Source: JAEDES01 sp964616405
GTDB taxonomy: Bacteria > Bacillota_I > Bacilli_A > RF39 > UBA660
Length of the DNA: 64,000 nucleotides
Direction: 5' to 3'
Assembly: GCA_964616405.1 (NCBI GenBank)
Contig: CAZTRE010000002.1
Coordinates: 1-64,000, forward strand
A model generated the notes under the pieces. It did not search any database, was not told where the DNA came from, and was given only the letters and a program-made list of their open reading frames with translations. A program made the translations under genes and the position numbers. Positions 1 through 7,657 of the stretch are shown here, piece after piece; the stretch's first letter is position 1; every line of letters starts with the position of its first letter.

Positions 1-142
1 TTTTTTCTCCTTTTTTAAATGCAACTACAGATGGAGTTGTTCTTCCTCCTTCTGGATTTGGAATTACTTTTGGTGCTCCGGCTTCTAGTACGGCAGCACA
101 TGAATTTGTTGTACCTAAATCGATACCAATAATTTTACCCAT
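1..142 (-). CDS. dnaK: Chaperone DnaK (Hsp70), N-terminal fragment cut by window edge
   Basis: This is the first 47 codons of DnaK; the rest lies beyond base 1. The reading begins MGKIIGIDLGTTNSC, the phosphate-1 loop of the Hsp70 ATPase, and continues with the GGRTTPS segment typical of the family. DnaK is the ATP-dependent cytoplasmic chaperone that works with DnaJ and the nucleotide exchange factor GrpE. The start is fixed by an AAAGGAGAG ribosome site a few bases upstream of the ATG at 142. It lies 22 bp downstream of grpE and is almost certainly transcribed from the CIRCE-controlled promoter ahead of hrcA. Confidence 0.96.
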   Translation of the reverse strand, partial: MGKIIGIDLGTTNSCAAVLEAGAPKVIPNPEGGRTTPSVVAFKKGEK

Positions 143-164
143 AATTTATCTCTCCTTTAATTAA

Positions 165-761
165 TTATTTTTGATTTATTTTAACTGAGGCAGGTCTGAT
201 TACACGTCCATGTAATTTATATCCCTTTAATAATACCTCGATAACAGTCTCATTTTCTAACTCTTCTACTGAGTCAGTCAATAATGCTTGCTCTTGAGTT
301 GGGTCAAATATTTGCCCTACTCTATTTATTTCTTCAACTCCAAATCTTTTTAATGTTTCTGTTAATGATGCATACATCATTTTGAAACCACTTAAGAATT
401 TAGAGATTTCATCTGTTAGATCATTATCATCTAACTTGATGGCTCTTTCAAAGTTATCTACTACTTGAATAATTTCTAATAATAAATCTTGATTAGCAAA
501 CTTTAACATATTTTGTGTTTCTTCATCTTTTCTTTTACGATAATTGACAAGTTCGGCTTGAGCTATTTTTACTTTGTTAGTTAATTCTTGATTTTCTAAT
601 TGTAATTTGTTAACTGTTTCAGTTAATTCTATTTCCTTTTGATTAGGTTCTTGTTCATGATGACAATCTTTCCCACAACAATGTGGTGTATCACCAGTTT
701 CATGGCAACAAGTGCTTTCTTCTTCTTTTAGTTCTTCAACTTTATTTTCTTCTTGTGTCAT
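165..761 (-). CDS. grpE: Nucleotide exchange factor GrpE with a Cys/His-rich N-terminus
   Basis: GrpE is the ADP-release factor for DnaK. The 198-residue protein has the family layout: a long helical coiled coil (about residues 45-105) and a C-terminal beta domain carrying the signature GYKLHGRVIRPASVKI at its end. It sits between hrcA (6 bp away) and dnaK in one operon. Unusually, the disordered N-terminus holds a dense cluster, CCH at 18-20, HCCG at 27-30 and CHH at 33-35, giving five Cys and four His in 18 residues, which is not part of the usual GrpE. It could bind metal or sense redox state; this is inference. The rest of the protein looks ordinary. Confidence 0.95.
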   Translation of the reverse strand: MTQEENKVEELKEEESTCCHETGDTPHCCGKDCHHEQEPNQKEIELTETVNKLQLENQELTNKVKIAQAELVNYRKRKDEETQNMLKFANQDLLLEIIQVVDNFERAIKLDDNDLTDEISKFLSGFKMMYASLTETLKRFGVEEINRVGQIFDPTQEQALLTDSVEELENETVIEVLLKGYKLHGRVIRPASVKINQK

Positions 762-767
762 TTTATT

Positions 768-1760
768 CTACCTTTCTATATTTTCTTTCATGTATTCTAA
801 TAGACCAACAACCCGGTCGTATTCCATTCTTTTAGGACCGATAATAGCGATAGTTCCTTCATCATCACCGCTTTTGAATTTTGTTTTAATAACAGTAACA
901 TCACTATCAATATTATTTTCATTTCCAATATAAACTTTAATATTATTATCATTATCTTCTTCAATGCTACGGAGAGTTTCTCGATCCTCTAGCTTATTGA
1001 AGACATTTTTAATTTTGTCTATATTGCTACTAAATTCGGGTTGTTCTAAGATTTTGTTTCTACCAACAATATTAATATCGCTTGGTTTAGTGAAATCCGT
1101 GAACACATGATAGAAAGCGTTATATAGTTGTTCATGTTGTTTAACATAATTTCCTATAATTGGCTTTATTTCAAACTCCAATTTTGCACTTACTTCATCA
1201 ATTGGGGTTCCTGAGATTAGATTGTTTATTAGGCCAACAGTTTTTTTCACTTCGTCAAGTGAGACATCTTGAAGTTTTATATTCCTATGCTCTACATGGC
1301 CTTTATCAGTAACTATAATTACGATCATACTAACATCATCAATTGGAACTACTTCTATTTGTTTTAGAAGATTCTCATGAGAGTTGCTACCAAGCACTAC
1401 AGTTGTATAATTCATCATATCCGATATAACTTGTAAACTTTTATTAATTACATCAGATAGTGCAAGTTGCTGATTCCGAAAGACGATTTGTAATTTTAAC
1501 ATATCTTCGGCATTCATCTTTTTTAATTCCATTAGATTATCTACATAATAACGATAACCTTTTTCACTAGGAATTCTACCAGAAGATGTATGTGTTTTTT
1601 CTAATAGTCCCATATCTTCTAGGGCAGCCATTTCATTACGAATAGTGGCACTAGAACAAGCTAGGGCTTTAGATATTACTTTAGAACCAACTGGAGTTGG
1701 ATCTTTAATATATCTTTCTACTATTAGCTTCAACATCTTATTTTGTCTTTCAGTCAACAT
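768..1760 (-). CDS. hrcA: Heat-inducible transcription repressor HrcA
   Basis: HrcA represses class I heat-shock operons by binding CIRCE and is itself folded by GroEL. The 330-residue protein starts with a winged-helix domain (about residues 1-75, including SSATIRNEMAALEDMGLLEK and SSGRIPSEKGYRYYVD, both hallmarks of HrcA), followed by the GAF-like dimerisation region and a C-terminal segment containing IAIIGPKRMEYDRVVGLLEY. It is the first gene of hrcA-grpE-dnaK. The ATG at 1760 is preceded by AGGAGG at 1769-1774, which abuts the proximal CIRCE element, so the repressor controls its own operon. Length matches the family. Confidence 0.97.
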   Translation of the reverse strand: MLTERQNKMLKLIVERYIKDPTPVGSKVISKALACSSATIRNEMAALEDMGLLEKTHTSSGRIPSEKGYRYYVDNLMELKKMNAEDMLKLQIVFRNQQLALSDVINKSLQVISDMMNYTTVVLGSNSHENLLKQIEVVPIDDVSMIVIIVTDKGHVEHRNIKLQDVSLDEVKKTVGLINNLISGTPIDEVSAKLEFEIKPIIGNYVKQHEQLYNAFYHVFTDFTKPSDINIVGRNKILEQPEFSSNIDKIKNVFNKLEDRETLRSIEEDNDNNIKVYIGNENNIDSDVTVIKTKFKSGDDEGTIAIIGPKRMEYDRVVGLLEYMKENIER

Positions 1761-1772
1761 AACATCAACCTC

Positions 1773-1799
1773 CTAGCACTTTTATTTTATGAGTGCTAA
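1773..1799 (-). promoter_or_regulatory. CIRCE operator, proximal copy
   Basis: CTAGCACTT (1773-1781), a nine-base spacer, then GAGTGCTAA (1791-1799) matches the CIRCE consensus TTAGCACTC-N9-GAGTGCTAA with only end mismatches. It lies between the -10 box and the hrcA start and touches the Shine-Dalgarno sequence. This is the binding site expected for HrcA. Confidence 0.95.
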
Positions 1800-1803
1800 T
1801 GAT

Positions 1804-1832
1804 ATTGTATGACTTTTTTTAGCACTTGTCAA
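1804..1832 (-). promoter_or_regulatory. SigA-type promoter of hrcA-grpE-dnaK
   Basis: On the minus strand a perfect -35 TTGACA (1827-1832) is followed after 17 bp by TACAAT (1804-1809), a near-consensus -10. The -35 overlaps the distal CIRCE, and the start point falls within the proximal one. Confidence 0.9.
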
Positions 1833-1845
1833 TATTTTGTGCTAG
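1819..1845 (-). promoter_or_regulatory. CIRCE operator, distal copy
   Basis: TTAGCACTT (1819-1827), nine bases, then TTGTGCTAG (1837-1845) is a second, more degenerate CIRCE inverted repeat. It covers the -35 box of the hrcA promoter. Two operators flanking one promoter suggest tight or cooperative repression by HrcA. Confidence 0.85.
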
Positions 1846-1910
1846 TATATTTACAATTATTAATAAATGATACAAATTTATTACAATATAGTTGAATAAG
1901 AGACAATTAA

Positions 1911-1932
1911 AAAGTGGTTTATTAACCACTTT
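1911..1932 (-). terminator. Rho-independent terminator after the pilin-like lectin gene
   Basis: A nine-base-pair stem AAAGTGGTT/AACCACTTT with a four-base loop is followed on the minus strand by a T-rich run. It lies just past the stop of the gene ending at 1934 and insulates it from the hrcA promoter. Confidence 0.85.
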
Positions 1933-1933
1933 A

Positions 1934-3571
1934 CTAATAATCAGCATTATATAATTTAAATGTTTGGAGTCTACTATTACTATCGCAACCTACAAGTCTA
2001 AATGGAGCATTTTGGGATATATCTCCCGCAGATAAGCAGTAATTTGGATTGGATTTAGATTTAAACATATAATAATCATTTTTAGCGACACTACTTGGAT
2101 GAACTATTTCCCATTGTTCCCAGATATTACCTGTATATTCTCCTGAAGTTGTTGCAGGAGTATTTTCTGTAAAACTTCCAGAACCATCGGCAGATTCTGG
2201 TTGTAAGGCATAATTATCTTCAGTCTCTGTAATTTTATATGCATTTGTACCTAATGAATTAATCGTCCACTTTTGTTTTTTACGGCCATCATAGAAAAGT
2301 AATTTGGTATCTGTAGTAGTGCTTGTTGCAGTCAAGACTCTTCCTGGAGTATCTGCAAGGGTTATATAATAATTTCCGGTAGGAATATTATCTAAGGTAT
2401 CAATATCAACGTCATTTACTCTAATACCCATTTCATCTTCATAAGGTATATAAGTTAATGTTTGATCATAAATTTTTGTATAAGATAGTGTGCCAGCTTT
2501 ATAAAGTTGAATTTCTTCTTTTGTTAACACGGTTGTAGAATCATAAAAATGAAAGAAGGCAAGCTCTTGAAGATCATATGCTTCATCTAAAGTAAAATCT
2601 GTACAAATAGTTTGATCAGTTCCGGGATCCATTGGTTGCATCAGATCTAGTTGTTCTATTTGTCCATCATAAAGTTCAGGAAAGTCAGGATTTTTTAATG
2701 TAGCAGTTTGTATAACATTATCACCATTAATATCTATAGCCTGAATTTCTGTCCATAATTCTTTTTGGTTATTAAGATCATCATCTAGGTCAACTGTCAA
2801 ACAATCCCTAATACGAGTAATTCCTTGAAGGTTTGTACTCTTTTTTGGCGGAGGATTATTTTGGGGATTTCTAGATACTAATTCTATTTTTGCTTTACCG
2901 GAATCGCCATTTACAGCATGAAACATTTTTCCACCAATAAATGAATATTGGATCCCCCTATTTGAATAAGTCTGTTGGCCACCATAACCAGCTATATAAG
3001 AGGCCCCCGTATCACTGCCTTTATATATAGAGTCAGTGAAGGTTCCACCATTACCTCCACCACCGGCTAGCATTATAATACTTCTTTTCGAAGCATTATC
3101 TGCCCAATTAGCTCCTCCACTTACTATACGAACATCTGATGCTCCTCCACCTTTAGCTGTAGTTGAGTCGATCTGATTATAGGCAAGAGAAGATGCATTT
3201 CCAACTCCACCAATATAAAAATAAAGGTGTTCGTTTTCATCTAAATAAATAGTCCCTGAAGTATATGATCCCCTATTTGTACTAGAGTCTCCTATAGTTC
3301 CGGCGGCAGCTGCTCCCCATAATTCTATTTTGTACCAACCAGCCATACCATAGGGAACAATAAATTCTTGAACATCTCCAGTGTATGAAAATTCAGTTAC
3401 TGTGTTACTATAACGGCTTAACTCATCATCTATTTTCTCAACTAAATCTTTAGTGTTTTTTCTATTAGAAGCCATAATACTCATTAAGACTGCGATAACT
3501 AAAAATGCAACTAAAAGTAGTCCATATAACAATGAAGATATGGCAAACCCCTTATTATTTATTCCTTTCAT
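1934..3571 (-). CDS. Pilin-like surface protein with glycine-rich and ricin-type lectin domains
   Basis: The 545-residue protein begins with a short basic leader, NNKGFAISSLLYG, and a hydrophobic helix (about 8-33), the layout of a type IV pilin or pseudopilin signal, although the usual Glu at position +5 is replaced by Ser. Residues about 62-236 form a Gly-rich domain (WGAAAAG, AKGGGASD, MLAGGGGNGG) like those of bacterial adhesins and ALK-type receptors. Residues 250-345 resemble a discoidin-like carbohydrate-binding fold (weak). Residues about 396-545 look like a ricin-type beta-trefoil, with the recurring QKWTI, EQWEIV and QTFKLY motifs. It is probably displayed on the surface and binds glycans. 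It has its own GGTGAT ribosome site and a terminator. Prepilin peptidase and a PilC-like protein are encoded at 33-35 kb. Confidence 0.75.
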   Translation of the reverse strand: MKGINNKGFAISSLLYGLLLVAFLVIAVLMSIMASNRKNTKDLVEKIDDELSRYSNTVTEFSYTGDVQEFIVPYGMAGWYKIELWGAAAAGTIGDSSTNRGSYTSGTIYLDENEHLYFYIGGVGNASSLAYNQIDSTTAKGGGASDVRIVSGGANWADNASKRSIIMLAGGGGNGGTFTDSIYKGSDTGASYIAGYGGQQTYSNRGIQYSFIGGKMFHAVNGDSGKAKIELVSRNPQNNPPPKKSTNLQGITRIRDCLTVDLDDDLNNQKELWTEIQAIDINGDNVIQTATLKNPDFPELYDGQIEQLDLMQPMDPGTDQTICTDFTLDEAYDLQELAFFHFYDSTTVLTKEEIQLYKAGTLSYTKIYDQTLTYIPYEDEMGIRVNDVDIDTLDNIPTGNYYITLADTPGRVLTATSTTTDTKLLFYDGRKKQKWTINSLGTNAYKITETEDNYALQPESADGSGSFTENTPATTSGEYTGNIWEQWEIVHPSSVAKNDYYMFKSKSNPNYCLSAGDISQNAPFRLVGCDSNSRLQTFKLYNADY

Positions 3572-3602
3572 TTAATCACCATCTATTCTAAGTTTTATTG
3601 TA

Positions 3603-4148
3603 TCATACTTGTTTTAGAATGACTACCCATTTATCTCCATATTTTTTACCCTTAATAATTTTATAATCTTCTTTGAAAACAATTCTATTGAGATTATCAT
3701 TTTCACATACAATTATTCCATCTTCTTTTAATAAATTCAATTTTGTTATTAATTCAATACTTTTTTCAATGTAATTTGTATTATATGGGGGGTCTAAAAA
3801 GATAATATCAAAGGTAAGTTTTTGAGACGCCAATACTTTTAAAGCGGTTAAATAGTCCATATTAAAAACTTCACAAGAAGTTATACCTATTGTTTTTAAA
3901 TTACTATTAATTGTTTTTACCGCTTGTTTATTTGAATCAACTAAAATGGCTTTAATGGCTCCTTCGGAAATTGCCTCTATCCCTAAATTTCCACTACCAG
4001 AAAAAAGATCCAAAACTATACTATTAGGTAGATAGTTTTGGATTGTCGCAAAAAGAGATTCCTTCACTCTATCCATAGTTGGCCTGGTTCCATTTATGTC
4101 ATAACCTTCAATTTTTCTTCCTTTATATAGACCACTTATTACTTTCAT
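3603..4148 (-). CDS. rsmD: 16S rRNA (guanine(966)-N(2))-methyltransferase RsmD
   Basis: RsmD methylates G966 of 16S rRNA in the assembling 30S subunit. The Rossmann fold shows SAM motif I, VLDLFSGSGNLGIEAIS, and the catalytic motif DPPYN in IIFLDPPYNTNYIE. At 181 residues it has the family length. I chose the ATG at 4148 (MKVISGLYKGR, the usual family start) rather than a GTG nine bases earlier. With this start it overlaps the stop of the upstream ylbF-like gene in an ATGA arrangement, implying translational coupling. The order ylbD-ylbE-ylbF-rsmD mirrors Bacillus, without ylbG. Confidence 0.93.
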   Translation of the reverse strand: MKVISGLYKGRKIEGYDINGTRPTMDRVKESLFATIQNYLPNSIVLDLFSGSGNLGIEAISEGAIKAILVDSNKQAVKTINSNLKTIGITSCEVFNMDYLTALKVLASQKLTFDIIFLDPPYNTNYIEKSIELITKLNLLKEDGIIVCENDNLNRIVFKEDYKIIKGKKYGDKWVVILKQV

Positions 4149-4429
4149 AAACCACACTTATCCTTCTTTGTAATTTGTTTTAGTTTTTGATTTATCTCTA
4201 ATATTAAAAAATTTAGTTTTGCTTCTTCGTGTTTGTATTCTCTTATTAAATCATTTTCTAATAATTGTTTTTTTATCCTTTCGTCATGTGTATAATTATA
4301 TTTTTCTAATAGGTCAACTAATACTTGATCTTGTTTTATTTTTTGATATAAATATTTTATTTCTTTAATGCAGGGTGTATTATCTAATTGTTTTTTTAAT
4401 AAATTAATTTTTTCATATAATTCTTCCAT
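4145..4429 (-). CDS. ylbF: YlbF-family helical regulator
   Basis: This is a 94-residue, wholly helical, charged protein. Its length, coiled-coil character and position directly upstream of rsmD and downstream of ylbE- and ylbD-like genes identify it as a YlbF/YmcA-type protein. In Bacillus subtilis YlbF joins YmcA and YaaT in a complex affecting RNase Y maturation of mRNAs, competence and biofilm formation. Sequence likeness is weak, so the call rests largely on synteny. It contains one Cys near each end (CIKE at about 20, KCGL at the C-terminus). The stop overlaps the rsmD start by four bases. Confidence 0.65.
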   Translation of the reverse strand: MEELYEKINLLKKQLDNTPCIKEIKYLYQKIKQDQVLVDLLEKYNYTHDERIKKQLLENDLIREYKHEEAKLNFLILEINQKLKQITKKDKCGL

Positions 4430-4450
4430 ATATTTATTTTATCATATTTT

Positions 4451-4672
4451 TTATTTTAATACACCCATAAGTGTTGAGATAAGTTCAATATTTTTAGATA
4501 GTTTTTTTATTTTATCTTCTTGGGTTAATTTATAATAATGTTTAGCTTGCTCTTCTATTTTTGGAATAACCGCACTAGTACGTGTTAATTCTTTATACCA
4601 AGAAGAATCTTCCCGAAGATAGTTATAAATTAGGGGATTATTTTTAATATAGTTAATTGTATATTGATCCAT
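4451..4672 (-). CDS. ylbE: YlbE-like small protein
   Basis: This 73-residue protein matches the Bacillus YlbE pattern: an N-terminal segment YIKNNPLIYNYLRED, then SSWYKELTR, a KHYYKLTQEDKIKK stretch and a hydrophobic C-terminus ISTLMGVLK. The function of YlbE is unknown. Its ATG overlaps the stop of the ylbD-like gene by one base (TAATG), and the ylbF-like gene follows after 21 bp, so the three belong to one transcript with rsmD. Confidence 0.75.
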   Translation of the reverse strand: MDQYTINYIKNNPLIYNYLREDSSWYKELTRTSAVIPKIEEQAKHYYKLTQEDKIKKLSKNIELISTLMGVLK

Positions 4673-5010
4673 TAATCGTCAAAATATGTGTATAGTGGTT
4701 TAGGCTCATGTTGAGGTCTTGTCGAAGTGTTACTATTAAGTCCAATATCTTGAAGAAGGCCAATTGTTTTTTGAAGGGAGGTTACGCCTTGTTGGACTTG
4801 TTCTATATCAAGATTCTTAAAGGTTTGAAAAAGTTCTTTTAGGGGTTCTTTAACTGACGTTGTAGTAAAAAATTGATTCCAAATAGTAGAGTTTTCACCA
4901 TAGATATCGTATAGTTCATATAATTTTTGCCAAGTTGTTATATTTTTTAGAACGGACTGTGCCAGTTCGGGATGTTTTCCAGCAAAGGCTTTAAATGTAT
5001 CTTTAGACAT
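4672..5010 (-). CDS. ylbD: YlbD-like protein
   Basis: The 112-residue protein opens with SKDTFKAFAGKHPELAQSV and TTWQKLYELYDIYGENSTIW, which correspond to the conserved start of the Bacillus YlbD family (described as a putative spore-coat protein). The C-terminal half is helical, with a Gln-rich amphipathic segment. I start it at the ATG at 5010, preceded by a GTGGTGAT site; an in-frame upstream start would add a hydrophobic stretch foreign to the family. Retention here beside ylbE and ylbF suggests a role other than the coat, because the window shows no clear sporulation genes. Confidence 0.75.
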   Translation of the reverse strand: MSKDTFKAFAGKHPELAQSVLKNITTWQKLYELYDIYGENSTIWNQFFTTTSVKEPLKELFQTFKNLDIEQVQQGVTSLQKTIGLLQDIGLNSNTSTRPQHEPKPLYTYFDD

Positions 5011-5046
5011 ATTATCACCACTATATTTTATGATAAAAGACAAAAA

Positions 5047-5068
5047 AAAAGACATGAGTATGTCTTTT
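5047..5068 (-). terminator. Terminator of the parE-parC operon
   Basis: AAAAGACAT/ATGTCTTTT forms a nine-base-pair stem with a GAGT loop, followed on the minus strand by a run of Ts. The parC stop codon lies inside the distal arm. Confidence 0.85.
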
Positions 5069-7631
5069 AATTTAGAAAATCATCGATTGTCATTAGGCGA
5101 TCATCTATTTCTTTTAAAGATATTGCATCTTTTTTGGAAACTTCTACTGTTTTTTCTACCTTTTCTTCAGTTTCTTCTCTTTTAATAAGTGGAGTTTCTT
5201 CGTATGTTGCACTTGTAAGGTTAGCCACTATAAACGCATCAATTAATGGGTGTTTACTAATTAGGCTTCCAGTCGAATGACGATCTGCAATTGGAAGTTC
5301 CGTTAATTTCATTATTTTAATATCTTCGTTCTTGATACCGATATGTTCTTTAACATCCGTAATAAAAGTCTTTAATACTTTATAGGGATTAGTTTTTACT
5401 TCACGAATAATTAACAATCCGCGACGGGCTCTAGTTGATAATTCAAATTCATTTAATCGAACTCGTTTGGCAGTTCCTTTATCAGTAATTATCGTAATAT
5501 ATTCATCCTTATTATAATCAAAATTATTAATTGAAATTAAATAATCATCTTTTAATTTTATTCCTTTTACGCCCGATGCTTTTACTCCTACTATTGGTAC
5601 TTCTTCAGAATTAAAGCTTAATGCATAGCCTGAATCAGTAACTAAGAATAAATATGGTTTTGTCTCAACGAAAGCATTAATAACTTGATCATCATCTTTT
5701 AGTTTCATACAGCTTGTTGGTTTTGAATATCTTTGCAATTTGAATTCTTTTAATTTAGAACGTTTAACCATTCCGTTCTTTGTAGCAATAACAATATTAT
5801 TTTCTGTTTGAAAGTCATAGGCAGGTATAGCTGTGACAATACTTTCTTCTGGAGATATTTCAATAATATTGCTTACGTGTTTTGGCATATCTTTCCATTT
5901 TAAATCTGGAATTATATGAACTGGGATATGTAAATAATTTCCGGCAGTTGTGAATAAAAGGATCGTATCAGTTGTATTCATTTCATATATTCCTAAGATA
6001 TAGTCATTCTCTTTAATGGTAATATCATCTGGATTAGATGCAGAGTAACTTCTAAATGAAGTACGTTTAATGTAACCATCTTTAGTAACCATAACTACAA
6101 CATCCTCTTTTGGAATCATGGCTGCAGTATCAATTTTGATTTCAGTTATTTCTTCTTTAATGTCTGTTAAACGAGGAGTTGGATATTCATTTTTAACGTC
6201 ACGTAAATCTTTTTTCATAACTGATTTTAAAACATCTTCACTACCCAAAATAGCTGTTAGGCCATTGATAATTTTTTCTAAAGACTCTTTTTCGTTTTCT
6301 AAAGCAACTACGTCGGTATTTGTTAGACGATAAAGTTGTAAGGTAACGATGGCTTCCGCTTGGGCTTCAGTAAAGTCAAATTCTTTTACTAAGTTATCTT
6401 TAGCATCAGATTTATTTTTTGATGCTCGGATAGTTTTAATTACTTCATCTAAAATAGAAATACATTTAATTAAACCTTCAACTATATGATATCTTGCTTT
6501 AGCGTGTTTTAAATCAAATTCTGTTCGACGTCTTACCACTTCTTTTTGATGAGCAATAAAAGCATCTAAAGCAGCAGTTAGACCTAACAATTTAGGACGT
6601 CTATTAACAATTGAAACCATATTGAAGTTATAGCTTATTTGCATATCTGTATTTTTAAGTAAGTAATTTATAATTAAGTCTTTATTGGCATTTTTCTTAA
6701 GTTCAATAACGACGCGAACATCGGCAGCTGATTCATCTCTAACCTCAGCTATTCCATCTATTTTCTTATCAATTCTAATATCATCAATCTTTTTAACCAT
6801 CATTGCTTTATTAACTTCAAATGGTATTTCAGTAATAATAATAGAACTACCTGATTTTGATTCTTCAATTTCATATCTACTTTTAACGATAATCTTGCCA
6901 CGTCCTGTTTCATAAGCTTGCTTTATTCCATCAAGTCCTTCAACAATTCCACCGGTTGGAAAATCTGGTCCCTTAACATATTTCATTAGAGTATCTAGGC
7001 TGCAATTTGGATTATCAATACGATGAATTGTAGCATCAATGATTTCTGTTAAGTTATGTGGAGGAATATTGGTAGCATATCCAGCAGAAATACCCATCGC
7101 TCCATAAACTAATAAAGCTGGAAAGCGAGCTGGTAAAACGGTTGGTTCAACAGTTGTATCATCAAAGTTTGGCGCAAATTCAACGGTATCTTTATCAATA
7201 TCGCGAATCATCTCATTAGATATCTTTGAAAGACGGGCTTCTGTATAACGATAAGCAGCTGGAGAATCGCCATCGATAGAACCGTTGTTTCCGTGCATAT
7301 CAATATATGGAAGTCTTGTTTTCCATGGTTGGCTCATTCTGACCATAGCATCATAAATAGAAGTATCACCATGAGGATGGTAATTAGCTATTACATCTCC
7401 AACTGTTTTGGCACTCTTACGATAACCTTTATCATAAGTGTTTTTTTCTTTATTCATAGAATAAAGAATACGACGTTGAACCGGCTTTAGTCCATCTCTC
7501 GCATCGGGAATAGCACGATCTTGAATAATATATTTTGAATAACTTCCAAAACGTTCTCCCATGATATCTTCTAAGGTATAGTCAAAAATCTTTTCAATGA
7601 TTTCTTCTGTTTCTGATTTTTTTCTAGCCAT
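5067..7631 (-). CDS. parC: DNA topoisomerase IV subunit A (ParC)
   Basis: ParC is the DNA-cleaving subunit of topoisomerase IV, which decatenates daughter chromosomes. The 854-residue protein carries the breakage-reunion domain with catalytic Tyr129 in YRYTEARL, the quinolone-determining loop HPHGDTSIYDA (Thr90 and Asp94 in the positions of pneumococcal Ser79 and Asp83), and a C-terminal beta-pinwheel (about 500-800). The canonical GyrA box QRRGGRG is absent, with only a degenerate RARRGLLI, which separates it from GyrA. The ATG at 7631 (MARKKSETEE) fits the GTGAT spacing seen at parE. It lies 26 bp downstream of parE. An unstructured charged tail ends the protein. Confidence 0.94.
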   Translation of the reverse strand: MARKKSETEEIIEKIFDYTLEDIMGERFGSYSKYIIQDRAIPDARDGLKPVQRRILYSMNKEKNTYDKGYRKSAKTVGDVIANYHPHGDTSIYDAMVRMSQPWKTRLPYIDMHGNNGSIDGDSPAAYRYTEARLSKISNEMIRDIDKDTVEFAPNFDDTTVEPTVLPARFPALLVYGAMGISAGYATNIPPHNLTEIIDATIHRIDNPNCSLDTLMKYVKGPDFPTGGIVEGLDGIKQAYETGRGKIIVKSRYEIEESKSGSSIIITEIPFEVNKAMMVKKIDDIRIDKKIDGIAEVRDESAADVRVVIELKKNANKDLIINYLLKNTDMQISYNFNMVSIVNRRPKLLGLTAALDAFIAHQKEVVRRRTEFDLKHAKARYHIVEGLIKCISILDEVIKTIRASKNKSDAKDNLVKEFDFTEAQAEAIVTLQLYRLTNTDVVALENEKESLEKIINGLTAILGSEDVLKSVMKKDLRDVKNEYPTPRLTDIKEEITEIKIDTAAMIPKEDVVVMVTKDGYIKRTSFRSYSASNPDDITIKENDYILGIYEMNTTDTILLFTTAGNYLHIPVHIIPDLKWKDMPKHVSNIIEISPEESIVTAIPAYDFQTENNIVIATKNGMVKRSKLKEFKLQRYSKPTSCMKLKDDDQVINAFVETKPYLFLVTDSGYALSFNSEEVPIVGVKASGVKGIKLKDDYLISINNFDYNKDEYITIITDKGTAKRVRLNEFELSTRARRGLLIIREVKTNPYKVLKTFITDVKEHIGIKNEDIKIMKLTELPIADRHSTGSLISKHPLIDAFIVANLTSATYEETPLIKREETEEKVEKTVEVSKKDAISLKEIDDRLMTIDDFLN

Positions 7632-7657
7632 TTTTATCACTACTTTCTTTTATTTTG

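Noticed and set aside
6118..7490. Plus-strand open frames inside parC and parE
   Set aside because: They have hydrophobic, low-complexity products typical of the reverse strand of coding DNA and no ribosome sites.
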